From the NCBI GenBank assembly GCA_017644425.1, contig JAEPLN010000001.1:868001-932000 (forward strand): a stretch of DNA of 64,000 bases, given 5' to 3'. Made by a program: the position numbers and the translations under genes. The stretch comes from Prochlorococcus marinus CUG1433. GTDB lineage: Bacteria > Cyanobacteriota > Cyanobacteriia > PCC-6307 > Cyanobiaceae. The notes beneath the pieces were generated by a model. The model had not been told where the DNA came from, did not search any database, and worked only from the letters and a program-made list of their open reading frames with translations. Shown in pieces: positions 35,150 through 45,754 of this stretch (positions are counted from its first letter, which is position 1; each line of letters opens with the position of its first letter).

Positions 35150-35632
35150 AACTTGTCCAAATTCAACTGGCGTTCCATTTTCAACAAGAATTTCTACTAT
35201 TTCTCCGTCGAATTCAGATTCAATTTCATTCATTAACTTCATCGCTTCCAAAATACAAATAGTTTGGCCGACTTTAACATTATTTCCTACTTCAACGAAT
35301 GGCTCCTCACCAGGGGCTGCAGCCCTGTAAAATGTTCCAACCATAGGAGAAGTAATTTCAATGAGGCCAGAACGCCCAGGAGGGGCTACCTGGGATATTT
35401 CAGGCTCATTAACAATTGAGACATTGTCATTGATAGATTTTTGATTAGCAATAGTTTGCCTATCAATCGAAGTATTAGAAACTAAATTATTAGTAAATTG
35501 ATTCTGATCATATAAATTCCGTTTTATTTCAAGTTTGAAATCTTCTCCCTCTAGTGAGAATTCTTGAATATCGCTTGTTGAGATTTTCTCTATTAAGCGA
35601 TTTAGGTCTTCATGATCTAATTTCATAGCCAT
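35132..35632 (-). CDS. accB: Acetyl-CoA carboxylase biotin carboxyl carrier protein
   Basis: A 166-residue carrier. The C-terminal domain (about 90-166) has the biotinylation site EAMKLMNE with the accepting Lys, and the thumb-like GTFYRAAAPGEEPFVEVGNNV segment typical of bacterial AccB. The N-terminal helix (HEDLNRLIEKISTSDIQEFSLE) and a low-complexity linker precede it. It supports the first step of fatty-acid synthesis. Its ATG overlaps the efp stop (TAATG), an arrangement widely found in cyanobacteria, so translation is coupled. Confidence 0.96.
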   Translation of the reverse strand: MAMKLDHEDLNRLIEKISTSDIQEFSLEGEDFKLEIKRNLYDQNQFTNNLVSNTSIDRQTIANQKSINDNVSIVNEPEISQVAPPGRSGLIEITSPMVGTFYRAAAPGEEPFVEVGNNVKVGQTICILEAMKLMNEIESEFDGEIVEILVENGTPVEFGQVLMRVK

Positions 35633-36192
35633 TAATTTTCACGTCCAAGATAACTGTCGTTACGAGTATCAACTTTAATCATTTCTCCAACAGAAATAAA
35701 TAAAGGAACCATAACTTGAGCACCTGTTTCTAGAATAGCTGGTTTGGTGCCCCCACTAGCAGTATCACCTTTAACTCCAGGATCAGTCTCTGTAACTTTC
35801 AAAGTAATAGATATTGGAAGTTCGACTTCTAAAACTTTACCATTATGGAAAATTACATTAACCTCCATTCCCTCTTTCAAGTACTTTGCACCTTTACCGA
35901 TTTGTTCAGAGGAAAGTCGTGTCTCTTCAAAACTTGTCATATCCATAAAAACATAATCTCCAGACTCCACATAAGTATGCTGGAGGTTAGACTTCTCAAG
36001 GATAGCCTGCTGTACTGATTCTCCGGCTCGAAAAGTTTTTTCAACCACGTTGCCGCTTTGAACTGATTTTAATTTTGTTCGCACAAAAGCAGAACCTTTA
36101 CCAGGCTTGACATGTAGAAACTCTACAACACGCCAAACTTGTCCATCTAATTCGATGGTAGTGCCTGTGCGAAAATCGTTACTGGAAATCAT
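35632..36192 (-). CDS. efp: Translation elongation factor P
   Basis: A 186-residue EF-P, which frees ribosomes stalled at polyproline. I start it at the ATG at 36192 ([15 protein letters not shown]), which gives the usual family length; an upstream ATG would add 12 residues not found in the family. The KOW-like domain has [18 protein letters not shown], with the Lys tip of the loop, and the OB domains end in [12 protein letters not shown]. It overlaps accB downstream. The gene upstream is divergent and only 43 bases away. Confidence 0.95.
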   Translation of the reverse strand: MISSNDFRTGTTIELDGQVWRVVEFLHVKPGKGSAFVRTKLKSVQSGNVVEKTFRAGESVQQAILEKSNLQHTYVESGDYVFMDMTSFEETRLSSEQIGKGAKYLKEGMEVNVIFHNGKVLEVELPISITLKVTETDPGVKGDTASGGTKPAILETGAQVMVPLFISVGEMIKVDTRNDSYLGREN

Positions 36193-36235
36193 TCCTGTAT
36201 TACATCCCCAAGGATCATAAACCTGCAAGAGTGCT

Positions 36236-37327
36236 ATGCAAAAATTCTTATCAAATCAGAACAAACTTTTTTTAATCTTATTAACGGTAATTTTACAAGT
36301 TTTTCTCTTGAAACCAATTCAAGTGCTAGCTGATTTACCTACCGGAAATGCAGTAAAAGACCCTAATGCAATCCTCAGAAACGCTCTCCCTATCAAGCAA
36401 GTTGAGTTACAAGAAATTCAACACAAATTAGAAGAGACTAGTGATCTTGTAAGAGGCGGAAGATGGCCCGCTCTTGCGAAAACTGTTACAAAATGTCAAT
36501 CTTTACTAAAAAAATACCAAAGTAAAATTATTCAAGAAATACCAACCGAAAACAAGAAAATTGCTGAAAACACATTTTTAGAACTCAAGGAAAATTTTGA
36601 TAACCTTCAAGATCTTTCTAAATCAAAGGATAAGTATTCGTTTATAGCTACTAGAAAAGAGGCTTTAGATAAAATAGGTGGATTAGAAGAATATTTTCTA
36701 CCAAATCAATTTCCTTACGAAATTCCAAAAGAGTTTGATAATCTTCCGAGATTACTAGGTCGAGCAACAGTAAATATTAAAACCTCCAAAGGAGACATGA
36801 AAGCTATTGTAGATGGATTTAATGCACCACTAACTGCAGGAGCATTTATAGATTTATCTTCAAAAAGTTTCTATAATGATTTACCAATTAATAGAGCGGA
36901 AGAATTTTTTGTGTTGCAAACAGGTGACCCAATTGGAGAAGCAATTGGTTATATAGATCCTGAATCAAATGAAGAACGCCACGTACCTCTAGAAATTAGA
37001 ATTCCTAATGAAATGGATACCTTTTATAATCAAACTTTTGAAGATTTAGGTCTTTATACAGAGACACCAACATTACCGTTTGCAACACTTGGAACTCTAG
37101 GGTGGTCCCATTCAAATAATGCAGTTGATGATGGCTCATCGCAATTTTTCTTTTTTTTATATGAAGCAGAATTAAATCCAGCAGGACGTAATTTAATTGA
37201 TGGAAGAAATGCTGCCTTTGGATATGTTGTAGATGGTTTTGAGGTATTAGAAGAGCTAACTAAAGATGACACAATAATCTCCATTGATGTTTTAGAAGGA
37301 ATAGAAAACCTCAAATTAAATGCATAA
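36236..37327 (+). CDS. Lumenal TLP40/CYP38-type peptidyl-prolyl isomerase
   Basis: A 363-residue protein with an N-terminal export signal ([22 protein letters not shown]). Residues about 50-170 form a helical bundle, and the rest is a cyclophilin-like domain ([30 protein letters not shown] ... [23 protein letters not shown]). This layout is that of TLP40/CYP38 in thylakoids, which helps assemble photosystem II. The cyclophilin active-site Arg is not obvious (the family is often catalytically weak). The stop overlaps the start of thiL by 8 bases. Confidence 0.87.
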   Translation: MQKFLSNQNKLFLILLTVILQVFLLKPIQVLADLPTGNAVKDPNAILRNALPIKQVELQEIQHKLEETSDLVRGGRWPALAKTVTKCQSLLKKYQSKIIQEIPTENKKIAENTFLELKENFDNLQDLSKSKDKYSFIATRKEALDKIGGLEEYFLPNQFPYEIPKEFDNLPRLLGRATVNIKTSKGDMKAIVDGFNAPLTAGAFIDLSSKSFYNDLPINRAEEFFVLQTGDPIGEAIGYIDPESNEERHVPLEIRIPNEMDTFYNQTFEDLGLYTETPTLPFATLGTLGWSHSNNAVDDGSSQFFFFLYEAELNPAGRNLIDGRNAAFGYVVDGFEVLEELTKDDTIISIDVLEGIENLKLNA

Positions 37328-38306
37328 AGAACTTCTAGAAGACATAGGGGAAAAAGAATTAATTAATAGGCTTGGAAAATTTATGCCTAAAAATCAAATT
37401 TTAGATGATTGTGCTTTAATTAAAGCTAAAAATAACAACTTACTCGTTAATAATGATTCTTTGGTAGAAAATGTTCATTTCAATGACATTACTATTTGCC
37501 CTGAGGACCTTGGATGGAAAGCAGTTATTAGCAATATTTCTGACTTATTATCCAGTGGCAGCATGAAAACGATAGGAATTACAATTAGCTTAATTCTTCC
37601 TGCTAAAACTGAGTGGATATGGGTTAAAGGATTATATAAAGGAATAAATAAAGCTTTAAAAGAATATGGGGGGGAAATACTTGGAGGAGATTGCTCAAAA
37701 GGGAATCAAAAAGTCATATCTATTACTGCCTTTGGGATTCAAGGGGAACTTGAACTACGAAGAAACGGATGTAAACCAGAAGATGTCATCTTAACTACAG
37801 GAATTCATGGCCTTAGTAAATTAGGATTTTTGATACAAAATAACATTAATTTTAATAATAATATTTCTATTAATGAAAGATTAGTCAATAAGGCTATTGA
37901 ACGTTTTTGTCGCCCTAAAGTTTACCCAAATTTACTTAAAAATCTCCTTAAGACTCGCTCTAATAAAAAAATAAAGAAAATAGGATGTACCGATAGCAGT
38001 GATGGCCTATTTCAAGCCTTACAAGATCTAGCAATTGCAAGCAAATGTAAAGCAATTATTAATTATGAAAAAATACCCAAATATAAGAATTGGCCAAAAG
38101 GAGATAAATGGGATGAATATTACTTTTTTGGAGGTGAAGATTATGAGTTAATTTTCTCATTACCAAAAAAATGGGCAAAGAATTTATCTAAGTTTGATAA
38201 AAATATTTATGAAATTGGTTATTTCGCTGATGGTGAACCATCAATAGAATTCAACAGTAAAGATAAAAATAAAATATTAAATAAAATACCTTTCAAGCAC
38301 TTTTAA
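37320..38306 (+). CDS. thiL: Thiamine-monophosphate kinase
   Basis: A 328-residue ATP-dependent kinase that makes thiamine diphosphate, the active cofactor. It belongs to the PurM/SelD-type fold: DDCALIKAKNN with the acidic metal ligands, GWKAVISNISDLLSSGS, GGEILGGDCSKGN, and CTDSSDGLFQAL near the C-terminus are all family segments. It overlaps the end of the cyclophilin gene by 8 bases, so it is co-translated, and its stop is immediately next to the gap2 stop on the other strand. Confidence 0.92.
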   Translation: MHKELLEDIGEKELINRLGKFMPKNQILDDCALIKAKNNNLLVNNDSLVENVHFNDITICPEDLGWKAVISNISDLLSSGSMKTIGITISLILPAKTEWIWVKGLYKGINKALKEYGGEILGGDCSKGNQKVISITAFGIQGELELRRNGCKPEDVILTTGIHGLSKLGFLIQNNINFNNNISINERLVNKAIERFCRPKVYPNLLKNLLKTRSNKKIKKIGCTDSSDGLFQALQDLAIASKCKAIINYEKIPKYKNWPKGDKWDEYYFFGGEDYELIFSLPKKWAKNLSKFDKNIYEIGYFADGEPSIEFNSKDKNKILNKIPFKHF

Positions 38307-39329
38307 TTATTCCCAATTTTTGGCAACAATCTCTGCTAAATCTACAACTCTCTGACTATAACCCCATTCGTTGTCATACCATGCAAGGACCTTAACAAGA
38401 TTATCCCCAATACACATAGTTAGATCACTATCCACAATTGACGATTCATTAGTACCAGCATAATCACTAGACACTAATGGTTCATCTCCATACTTAATAA
38501 TGCCTTTCATTGAACTTAGAGATGCTTCCTTGAGAGCATTATTAACTTCTTCAGCTGTAACAGATTTAGATGATTCAAAAACAAAATCTACTGCTGAAAC
38601 GTTAGGAGTTGGAACTCTCATAGCAATTCCTGTTAATTTGCCTTTCATTTCTGGGTATACCAGAGCTACTGCTTTTGCAGCTCCTGTAGAAGTAGGAACA
38701 ATGTTTGTAGCAGCGGCTCTAGCCCTTCTTAGATCTCTATGACTATTATCTAAAATTCTTTGATCTCCTGTATAACTATGAATTGTAGTCATCAAACCTT
38801 TGTTAATCCCAAAAGTTTGGTCTAAAACTTTAACTACTGGAGCTAAACAGTTTGTTGTACAACTAGCATTACTCAAAATATCATAATCTTTATGTTTATA
38901 TGTATCAGCATTGACTCCAACCACATAAGTACCAACGCCATCGCCTTTACCAGGAGCAGTTAAGATGACTTTTTTTGCTCCTACCTCTAAGTGCTTACTT
39001 GCACCTACGTCTGTATTAAATACTCCTGTAGATTCAATAACCAAATCTACGCCCCAGTCTTTCCAAGGAAGATTCATTGGGTTTCTATCAGAGAAGCATT
39101 TAATTGTCTTATTATTGATTACAAAAGTATCATCAGTATATTGAATATCAACACCATCAAGTTGGCCAAGGACTGAGTCATACTTTAATAGATGAGCATT
39201 AGTCTTAGGATCTGAGGTAACATTAATTCCAACTACTTCAATATTGGTGTAGGCTCCTCTACTAAGCCAACAACGCATAAAGTTTCGACCAATTCTACCA
39301 AAGCCGTTAATTGCAACACGCAAAGTCAT
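38307..39329 (-). CDS. gap2: Glyceraldehyde-3-phosphate dehydrogenase (Calvin-cycle type)
   Basis: A 340-residue enzyme with [12 protein letters not shown] at the N-terminus, catalytic Cys157 in [12 protein letters not shown] and His184 in [10 protein letters not shown]. The photosynthetic Gap2 reduces 1,3-bisphosphoglycerate with NADPH or NADH. A following [10 protein letters not shown] and [17 protein letters not shown] agree with the GapA/B-like Gap2 group rather than glycolytic Gap1. In a phototroph this is the main isoform of the Calvin cycle. Divergent from murC across 193 bases. Confidence 0.95.
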   Translation of the reverse strand: MTLRVAINGFGRIGRNFMRCWLSRGAYTNIEVVGINVTSDPKTNAHLLKYDSVLGQLDGVDIQYTDDTFVINNKTIKCFSDRNPMNLPWKDWGVDLVIESTGVFNTDVGASKHLEVGAKKVILTAPGKGDGVGTYVVGVNADTYKHKDYDILSNASCTTNCLAPVVKVLDQTFGINKGLMTTIHSYTGDQRILDNSHRDLRRARAAATNIVPTSTGAAKAVALVYPEMKGKLTGIAMRVPTPNVSAVDFVFESSKSVTAEEVNNALKEASLSSMKGIIKYGDEPLVSSDYAGTNESSIVDSDLTMCIGDNLVKVLAWYDNEWGYSQRVVDLAEIVAKNWE

Positions 39330-39522
39330 AATTAATAATTTCTAAATGATTAACCTAAGTTGCTGATCATACTGAATTTTGTGCAATAACGTAAGGTTTT
39401 TTTGATTTATTAAGCAAATAAGTCTTGTTTTGTATTAATTCAAGAAAAAAAAACATTTTTTTTTAAGAAAAAATAGCAAAATTTCACCTAGAAGTTATTT
39501 TGATTTAAGTAAAAGATAAACA

Positions 39523-40950
39523 TTGGATAAAAAATTATTGTTGAAAAGTCATTTTCATTTTATTGGGATTGGAGGTATTGGGATGTCAGCATTAGCAATA
39601 GGTTTACTTAAAAAAGGTTGTTCAGTTTCAGGATCTGATTTAGTTAAAAACGATGAAACTAAAAAATTAGAGGAATTAGGTGCACTAATCTTTACTTCTC
39701 AAATTAGACAAAATATTAAATTTGTTAATTCAAAATTTACCAACAAATTGATTAATTTTGTTGTAAGCTCCGCGATCAAGCCAGAAAATGAAGAATTTTC
39801 ATACTGCAGAGAAAACAATTTATCGATAAAACATCGTTCAGAGATACTTGCAATGCTAATGCGCACTTATACTACATTAGCGGTAGCCGGCAGCCACGGA
39901 AAAACATCAACCAGTACATTTCTATCTACAATACTTGAGTTATGTACACGTAATTCTTCTTCAATCACAGGAGGAATAATTCCTATTTACAACTCTAATT
40001 GTCATTTAGAAAATACAAAATACTTAGTAGCTGAAATTGATGAATCTGATGGAACAATTAGCAAATATAAGTCTGATATCGGAATAATTAATAACATTGA
40101 TTTCGATCATTGCGATCACTTTTCTGATTTAAGTGAAGTCATATCTTCTTTTAAAAGTTTCGCTAAAAACTCTAAAAAATTACTACTTAATTTTGATTGT
40201 GAAACCGCAAGAAATAATTTTTATTCTAATTATAAGTGGTCAAACGCTACGGCTAAAAACGTAGCTTATGCAATAATTCCGACTGAAATTAATTCAAAGA
40301 ATACAATTGGCAAATATTATGAAAATGGAAATTTCATAAGTAGTATAAATATTCCAATTCCAGGATTACACAATCTATCGAATATCACCGCTGCAATAGC
40401 AGCTTCAAGAATGATTGGAGTAGATTTTATAGAAATTAAGAAAAATATAAAATATCTGAAACTCCCAAAAAAAAGATTTGAATTCAGAGGCCATATAGAT
40501 GAAAGAAGTTTATATGATGATTATGCACATCACCCAAACGAAATAAAAGAGACGATTAAATTAGGACGATTATTAATTCAGCAAAAACATAATCATGAAT
40601 GTCAACAAAGTAGATTAATAGCTTTATTTCAACCTCATAGATATTCTCGAGTAAAGCAATTTACTAAAGAATTGGCTGAAGAATTATCAAAAGCAGATGT
40701 TATTTATGTAACCAGTATTTATGGAGCAGGCGAAGAAAACGAAGATAAACTTACTTCGAAAATTATCACTGATCTGATTTATAAAAAAAATAAAAATGTC
40801 AGTTACATAAATAATTATTATGAAGTTACAAAAAAGTTTTACAAATTAACTCAAAAAGGGGATTTAATTTTGAATATGGGAGCTGGTGATTGTCATAATT
40901 TCTGGTCAATTTTAAATAAAAAACAATTAAAGAAGATCACTAATTTATGA
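39523..40950 (+). CDS. murC: UDP-N-acetylmuramate-L-alanine ligase
   Basis: A 475-residue Mur ligase that adds L-alanine to UDP-MurNAc. The N-terminal Rossmann motif is FIGIGGIGMSALA, the ATP loop is AGSHGKTSTS, and the metal-binding EIDESDGT and DDYAHHP segments follow. The start is TTG (LDKKLLLKSHF), with no ATG in a suitable place. It overlaps murB by four bases (ATGA), so they are one operon. Confidence 0.96.
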   Translation: MDKKLLLKSHFHFIGIGGIGMSALAIGLLKKGCSVSGSDLVKNDETKKLEELGALIFTSQIRQNIKFVNSKFTNKLINFVVSSAIKPENEEFSYCRENNLSIKHRSEILAMLMRTYTTLAVAGSHGKTSTSTFLSTILELCTRNSSSITGGIIPIYNSNCHLENTKYLVAEIDESDGTISKYKSDIGIINNIDFDHCDHFSDLSEVISSFKSFAKNSKKLLLNFDCETARNNFYSNYKWSNATAKNVAYAIIPTEINSKNTIGKYYENGNFISSINIPIPGLHNLSNITAAIAASRMIGVDFIEIKKNIKYLKLPKKRFEFRGHIDERSLYDDYAHHPNEIKETIKLGRLLIQQKHNHECQQSRLIALFQPHRYSRVKQFTKELAEELSKADVIYVTSIYGAGEENEDKLTSKIITDLIYKKNKNVSYINNYYEVTKKFYKLTQKGDLILNMGAGDCHNFWSILNKKQLKKITNL

Positions 40951-41840
40951 ATAATAAAATTTTTTCTGAAAACTGTAATTTAAGTAGTTATACAACTATT
41001 AAAGTGGGAGGAGTAGCTGAATATTTTGCTGAGCCAAGAAGCATTAATGAATTTTCATATCTTATAAAATGGGCTAATTTAAACAAACAAAGATGTCAAA
41101 TAATTGGTGCAGGTTCAAATCTTTTAATAAATAATATTTTCATAAAAGGCTTAATTATTTGTACAAAAAAAATGAAATCACTAAAGATAGAGCCATATTC
41201 AGGAATTGTTGAAGCGGAAGCAGGTGTAATGCTCCCAACATTATCTAATTTACTTGCTAAAAATGGATTACAAGGAGGGGAATGGGCTGTCGGAATTCCA
41301 GGAACATTAGGAGGAGCAATTTATATGAATGCTGGTACGGGTAATTTATCACTAGCAAATAATCTTATTTCCGTAAAAGTTATCAATAATAAAACCCATG
41401 AAAAACTAGAAATTGAAAAAAAAGATATCAATTTTGAGTATAGATCTAGCTCTTTTCAAAGAAATGATTTAACAATTATTAGTGCAAAATTACATTTTGA
41501 ACCTAATGGAAATCTAGAACAATTAATTCAAACAACTAAAAATAACCTTAAATTAAAAACAGAAACACAACCATATCATCAACCAAGTTTTGGTAGTGTT
41601 TTTAAAAATCCTGAAAATAATTATGCAGCAAAATTAATTGATGATTTGGGTTTAAAGGGATTTAAAATTGGCGGTGCTGAAATTTCTACAATGCATTCAA
41701 ATTTTATAATTAACACTTCTTCAGCAAGTTCAAAAGATATTTATGAATTAATAACAGTAATTCAACAAAAAGTACTACAAAAAAAAGGCATTTCTCTGAA
41801 ACCGGAAGTAAGAATGATTGGTTTTGACTATCCTAACTAA
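40947..41840 (+). CDS. murB: UDP-N-acetylenolpyruvoylglucosamine reductase
   Basis: A 297-residue FAD enzyme of the type II MurB family; it reduces enolpyruvyl-UDP-GlcNAc with NADPH to UDP-MurNAc. The FAD-binding segments are [23 protein letters not shown], and [21 protein letters not shown]; the catalytic Ser region is [11 protein letters not shown] with the Glu near the C-terminus (LKPEVRMIG). It starts inside the end of murC, and a small DNA-binding gene follows after 17 bases. Confidence 0.96.
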   Translation: MNNKIFSENCNLSSYTTIKVGGVAEYFAEPRSINEFSYLIKWANLNKQRCQIIGAGSNLLINNIFIKGLIICTKKMKSLKIEPYSGIVEAEAGVMLPTLSNLLAKNGLQGGEWAVGIPGTLGGAIYMNAGTGNLSLANNLISVKVINNKTHEKLEIEKKDINFEYRSSSFQRNDLTIISAKLHFEPNGNLEQLIQTTKNNLKLKTETQPYHQPSFGSVFKNPENNYAAKLIDDLGLKGFKIGGAEISTMHSNFIINTSSASSKDIYELITVIQQKVLQKKGISLKPEVRMIGFDYPN

Positions 41841-41857
41841 AGAAACTTTTTTACAAA

Positions 41858-42208
41858 ATGGCGGGTTTTGGACTTCCTAACTTTGGACAACTAACAGAAG
41901 CTTTTAAAAAAGCTAAACAAATTCAGCAAGATGCTCAAAAATTACAAGATGAGCTGGAAAATATGGAGATTGAAGGCAAAAGTGATGATGAAATGATAAA
42001 AGTTTGGATAAGTGGAAACCAACTTCCTTTAAAGGTCGAAGTACAAGAAAATATCTTAAATTCAAATAAAGAACAAATAGAGCAAAACATTCTTCAAGCT
42101 ATTCAAAAAGCTCATGAATTATCAACTACAACTATGAAAGAAAGGATGAATGATTTGACTGGTGGATTAAATCTTAATCTTCCTGGTTTTGATAATAGTG
42201 ACTCTTAG
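41858..42208 (+). CDS. YbaB/EbfC family nucleoid-associated protein
   Basis: A 116-residue protein with the N-terminal helix [33 protein letters not shown] and the small central domain ([17 protein letters not shown]) of the YbaB/EbfC DNA-binding family. These bind DNA as dimers and shape the nucleoid. It follows murB closely in the same direction. The 3' end overlaps rsgA on the other strand by 35 bases. Confidence 0.9.
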   Translation: MAGFGLPNFGQLTEAFKKAKQIQQDAQKLQDELENMEIEGKSDDEMIKVWISGNQLPLKVEVQENILNSNKEQIEQNILQAIQKAHELSTTTMKERMNDLTGGLNLNLPGFDNSDS

Positions 42209-43091
42209 CAGACTCAATCATTTCTTTATAAAAAGGATACCTTTCGAAGGATTTATCTAAATTACATCCCTCATCCATTAAATGCAAACAGTTTCGAAAT
42301 TTACACTTAATTCCTTCTTCAATTACCTGTTTATATATTTCTGAATATAGATTTGGTAACAACTTAATATCAACCTCTAGAGGTTGCATATTAAAACCAG
42401 GAGTATCAACAATGTAACTTTGATTCGAAATAGAAAATAACTCAACATTTCGAGTAGTATTTTTTCCTCTCTTAATTTTATTAGAAACTGGCGCAGTACT
42501 ATTTTGAAGACCTGGAATAATCATATTTAGCAAAGTAGTTTTACCAACTCCGGATGGGCCCATAAAAATTGAACATTCTTTTTGCTTTAACTCAGCTAAT
42601 AAATTTTTAAAGTGATCAGCTTTCTGTAAATTTAAAGTTATTACTTGATACCCCCATTTCTCAAACTTATCAAGTAAATATGATCTTCTTTTATTAGAAA
42701 TTAAATCACACTTTGTCAAAACTAATGAGACTTCAACTCCCATTGATTCTGCTAATATCAAAAACCTATTAACTTGAGATAAATTTAACTCTGGTTCTTG
42801 AACGGAAAAAGTAACGTAGATGTTAGAAATATTTGCAACAGAAGGTCTAACTAAAAGATTTTTTCTTTTTTTTAGACTTGTTATTACCGCGCGTTTACTT
42901 TTAAAATCAATTTTTTCAATCGCCACTTCATCTCCAACATAAATTAATTGATCCTTAAAATTTATAGACTTCTTAACCTTACATAAAAATTTCTCGCTAT
43001 TTCCAGATTTTTGTTGCTTTTTTAAATCAACTAAAAAAAAATCATTAAATTTTTTCGTAACTAAACCTAAATATTTACTATTAGTTTTCAT
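42174..43091 (-). CDS. rsgA: Ribosome small-subunit biogenesis GTPase
   Basis: A 305-residue circularly permuted GTPase that tests late 30S subunits. The N-terminal OB domain is followed by the permuted G-domain in which LTKCDL comes first, then [12 protein letters not shown] (P-loop) and DTPGF. The C-terminal zinc knuckle ([14 protein letters not shown]) is intact. It lies last in the leftward grpE-dnaJ cluster, starting inside the preceding tusA-like gene by 11 bases. Confidence 0.94.
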   Translation of the reverse strand: MKTNSKYLGLVTKKFNDFFLVDLKKQQKSGNSEKFLCKVKKSINFKDQLIYVGDEVAIEKIDFKSKRAVITSLKKRKNLLVRPSVANISNIYVTFSVQEPELNLSQVNRFLILAESMGVEVSLVLTKCDLISNKRRSYLLDKFEKWGYQVITLNLQKADHFKNLLAELKQKECSIFMGPSGVGKTTLLNMIIPGLQNSTAPVSNKIKRGKNTTRNVELFSISNQSYIVDTPGFNMQPLEVDIKLLPNLYSEIYKQVIEEGIKCKFRNCLHLMDEGCNLDKSFERYPFYKEMIESAKSHYYQNQED

Positions 43092-43311
43092 TCAATATTT
43101 TTATTTTTAGAAATTTTTCATTTTCTTTAATTTGCTTAAACAAACATCCCATCTCTTTTAAATTGTTTAATACCATTTCTTCTGGTTCACCTTTATCTAA
43201 TTCAACAATAAGTTGTTCATTTTTTGATAACTTCTCCAAAGCCAATTTAATTTTGACAACATTTAAAGGACATGGAACAGATTTAAGGTCCAAATGCTTT
43301 AAGGATGTCAT
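43081..43311 (-). CDS. TusA-like sulfur-carrier family protein
   Basis: A 76-residue SirA/TusA-type protein. The motif LDLKSVPCPLNVVKIKLAL includes the Cys-Pro-x pattern (CPLN) used by TusA for sulfur transfer. The rest (VELDKGEPEEMVLNNLKEMGC) matches the fold. It starts with the TAATG overlap to dnaJ, so is translationally coupled with it. Its role in sulfur or tRNA thiolation is inferred from the family only. Confidence 0.85.
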   Translation of the reverse strand: MTSLKHLDLKSVPCPLNVVKIKLALEKLSKNEQLIVELDKGEPEEMVLNNLKEMGCLFKQIKENEKFLKIKILNEN

Positions 43312-44435
43312 TAAGATTCTTTACCAAATAATTTACTAAAAAGTCCACTACTGGAATTAATATTTTTATCTGAATATTGAGAAGCTAAGCCCTCTAAAAG
43401 CTCTCGTTCTCCATCTGTTATACGAGTTGGTAATTTTACTTTTACTAAGACTTCATGATTTCCTCTCGCAACTGGATTACCAAGTCTAGGAACCCCTTTG
43501 TTCTCAAGTGAAAGAGTTGTATTTGGCTGCGTGCCACTTGGAATTTTTAAATTAACATCTCCATCAACTGTAGTAATTTTAACCGTGTCACCCAAAATAG
43601 CCTGTAAATAACTCACTGCTATTTCTGAGTAAATAGTCACACCATCTCTTTTAAGTTTTGAATCATTTTTAACTTTTATAAAAACATAAAGATCTCCAGG
43701 AGGACCCCCTTTCAAACCAACATTTCCCTCTCCGGAAACTCTTAATTTAGTCCCAGTGTCAACACCAGCAGGAATATTAATTCTTAATTTTTTTCTGACT
43801 TGTTTTACTCCATTTCCTCCGCAACTTATACATGGATCCGCAATTATCTGACCAGCTCCATTACATGAAGGACATTCAGCTACTTGTGTGAAATTACCAA
43901 AAGGCGTTCTTGTAGCTCTTCTGACTTGTCCACTTCCTCCACATGTTGAACAAGTTTTTGGTCCGGTTCCGGGCTTTGCCCCCGTTCCCTTACAAACTTC
44001 ACATGTCTCAAGATGAGGAATTTTAATTTCTCTTTGTTGACCAAATATTGCATCTTTAAAGTCAACATTAAGGTCATACCTTAAATCATCGCCTTGTTGT
44101 GGGCCTCTTCTTTGAGTTCTTCCACCTTGTGGATTTTGTCCACCAAAACCATTAAAAAAAGTTTCAAATAAATCTGCGAAGCCACCCATATCACCCATAT
44201 CGGGCATTCCAGCAGCACCTCCAAGACCAGCCTCTCCAAACTGATCATATCTAGCTCTAGTTTCAGGATCAGCTAATGCTTCATAAGCCTTACCTATTTC
44301 TTTAAATTTATCTTCAGCACCAGGTTCTTTATTAACATCAGGATGATATTTTCTAGCTAATTTTCTATAAGCCCTTTTTAAGGTATCCGCATCTGCATCC
44401 CTTGAAACTCCAAGTATTTGATAAAAATCAGCCAT
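43311..44435 (-). CDS. dnaJ: Chaperone DnaJ
   Basis: A 374-residue type I Hsp40. The J domain has HPD at residues 31-33, followed by a Gly-rich region, four CxxCxGxG zinc motifs ([32 protein letters not shown]) and the substrate-binding beta domains. It hands substrates to DnaK and stimulates its ATPase. It comes 29 bases after grpE in the same direction and is followed by a coupled tusA-like gene. dnaK itself is not in the window. Confidence 0.97.
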   Translation of the reverse strand: MADFYQILGVSRDADADTLKRAYRKLARKYHPDVNKEPGAEDKFKEIGKAYEALADPETRARYDQFGEAGLGGAAGMPDMGDMGGFADLFETFFNGFGGQNPQGGRTQRRGPQQGDDLRYDLNVDFKDAIFGQQREIKIPHLETCEVCKGTGAKPGTGPKTCSTCGGSGQVRRATRTPFGNFTQVAECPSCNGAGQIIADPCISCGGNGVKQVRKKLRINIPAGVDTGTKLRVSGEGNVGLKGGPPGDLYVFIKVKNDSKLKRDGVTIYSEIAVSYLQAILGDTVKITTVDGDVNLKIPSGTQPNTTLSLENKGVPRLGNPVARGNHEVLVKVKLPTRITDGERELLEGLASQYSDKNINSSSGLFSKLFGKES

Positions 44436-44464
44436 TAGATAATACTCAAGTAAAAATTTGGAAT

Positions 44465-45181
44465 TTATACATTTTCAGAAGTATTCTCCTCTGAATTGGC
44501 ATCCCCTTCAACTTTATCTTTTTCTACTTCCTCTTGTGAATTTTGTTTGCCAGGCCCCATAGAAACTTTAACAAGAGCATGTCTCAAAACCTTTCCTTCT
44601 AAATGGTATCCACGCTGCAATTCTTCAATAATGAAATCTTCATTAAGCTCTTCACTTGGCTCTCTTAATACAGCTTCATGCAAATTTGGATCAAATTTCT
44701 GACCAACTACTCTCATCGGTGCAACTCCTTGTTGTTTCAAAACTTCTACTAGTTGTTTATATAATCCTTGATAACTTCTATGAAGAGTTAGAGCTTCTTC
44801 ACTTTCTGGCTTAAGTTGTTGTCTTGCTCTTTCAAAATTATCAACAATAGGGAGTATTGCAGTTAAAGACTTTGATACAAGTTGGATTTTTAAATCATCC
44901 TGATCCCTAGACTGTCTTTTCCTAAAATTATCAAAATCAGCTGATATTCTTACATATTGATTTTTTAGAGTTTCATGTTCTTTTTCTAACTGTTCTAACC
45001 TTGCGTCATTATTAGTAATAGTATTTTTTAATTCTTCAGCATTTATTTCTTCTGTTTTTTGAGATAATCCATCATTTGCCATTATTTGTTCTCCTGTAGA
45101 TGAAGAATCTTCAGGAGAATTATTTTGGTCAGAAATATCATTTTCTTTATTTTCAATATTGTCTGATTGATTTTCAATCAT
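44465..45181 (-). CDS. grpE: Nucleotide exchange factor GrpE
   Basis: A 238-residue DnaK exchange factor. A long acidic, Asn/Asp-rich N-terminus (about 1-45) precedes the long coiled coil ([28 protein letters not shown]) and the beta wing ([40 protein letters not shown]). It is first in the leftward cluster grpE-dnaJ-tusA-like-rsgA; a heat-shock promoter would be expected in the short gap before msrB but I cannot place one. Confidence 0.96.
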   Translation of the reverse strand: MIENQSDNIENKENDISDQNNSPEDSSSTGEQIMANDGLSQKTEEINAEELKNTITNNDARLEQLEKEHETLKNQYVRISADFDNFRKRQSRDQDDLKIQLVSKSLTAILPIVDNFERARQQLKPESEEALTLHRSYQGLYKQLVEVLKQQGVAPMRVVGQKFDPNLHEAVLREPSEELNEDFIIEELQRGYHLEGKVLRHALVKVSMGPGKQNSQEEVEKDKVEGDANSEENTSENV

Positions 45182-45234
45182 TTTTCTATAAATTTAATAA
45201 ATCTATTTTCTATTAAAATGATGCACTAAACAAG

Positions 45235-45256
45235 TTGCGGAAGGCCGCACAATTTT
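45235..45256. terminator. Weak hairpin between msrB and grpE
   Basis: A TGCGG/CCGCA stem (45236-45249) with a four-base loop, followed rightward by AATTTTTT. The T-run is on the wrong side for the leftward msrB gene, so a terminator role is doubtful. Confidence 0.3.
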
Positions 45257-45730
45257 TTAATCAGGAACAAATCTTAATGCTAGGCCATTATTACAGTATC
45301 TTTTTCCCGTAGGAGGTGGCCCATCATTAAATACATGCCCTTGATGGCCTCCACATCTAGAGCAATGATATTCGGTTCTTGGAACAATCAACTTGAAATC
45401 GACCTTTGTTTCGATTGATCCTTGAATTGAATCCCAAAAGCTTGGCCAACCTGTACCACTATCATACTTTTTATCTGAAAGAAAAAGAGGTGAATCACAT
45501 CCTGCACAGTGAAAAACCCCTTTTCTTTTTTCATTATTTAATGGACTACTGAAAGCTCTTTCAGTTCCTTCCTCTCTCAAAATATAATATGATTCTGGAC
45601 TAAGCTTAGATTTCCACTCTTCTTTTGAGTTTGATGAAGAAGCTAATACTTGAATAGGTTTAAAGATTGTTTTTAAGATTGACATAATAGGAATTAGAAT
45701 AAAAGATCTTCTTGTTAGAAATTGATTCAT
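45257..45730 (-). CDS. msrB: Peptide methionine-(R)-S-oxide reductase
   Basis: A 157-residue enzyme that repairs oxidised methionine. Catalytic Cys lies in KRYCNNGLAL; zinc is held by FHCAGCDSP and YHCSRCGGH; the segment SGTGWPSFW is the substrate site. The N-terminus (FLTRRSFILIPIMSIL) has an RR motif and a hydrophobic stretch, so it looks exported to the periplasm or lumen, possibly by the Tat route. It overlaps the 5' frame of the divergent dus gene, which I therefore start further in. Confidence 0.92.
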   Translation of the reverse strand: MNQFLTRRSFILIPIMSILKTIFKPIQVLASSSNSKEEWKSKLSPESYYILREEGTERAFSSPLNNEKRKGVFHCAGCDSPLFLSDKKYDSGTGWPSFWDSIQGSIETKVDFKLIVPRTEYHCSRCGGHQGHVFNDGPPPTGKRYCNNGLALRFVPD

Positions 45731-45754
45731 ATATTTAAATCACATAAAAAGGTA

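Noticed and set aside
45235-45256. msrB terminator
   Set aside because: The T-run follows on the wrong strand; kept only as a weak hairpin.
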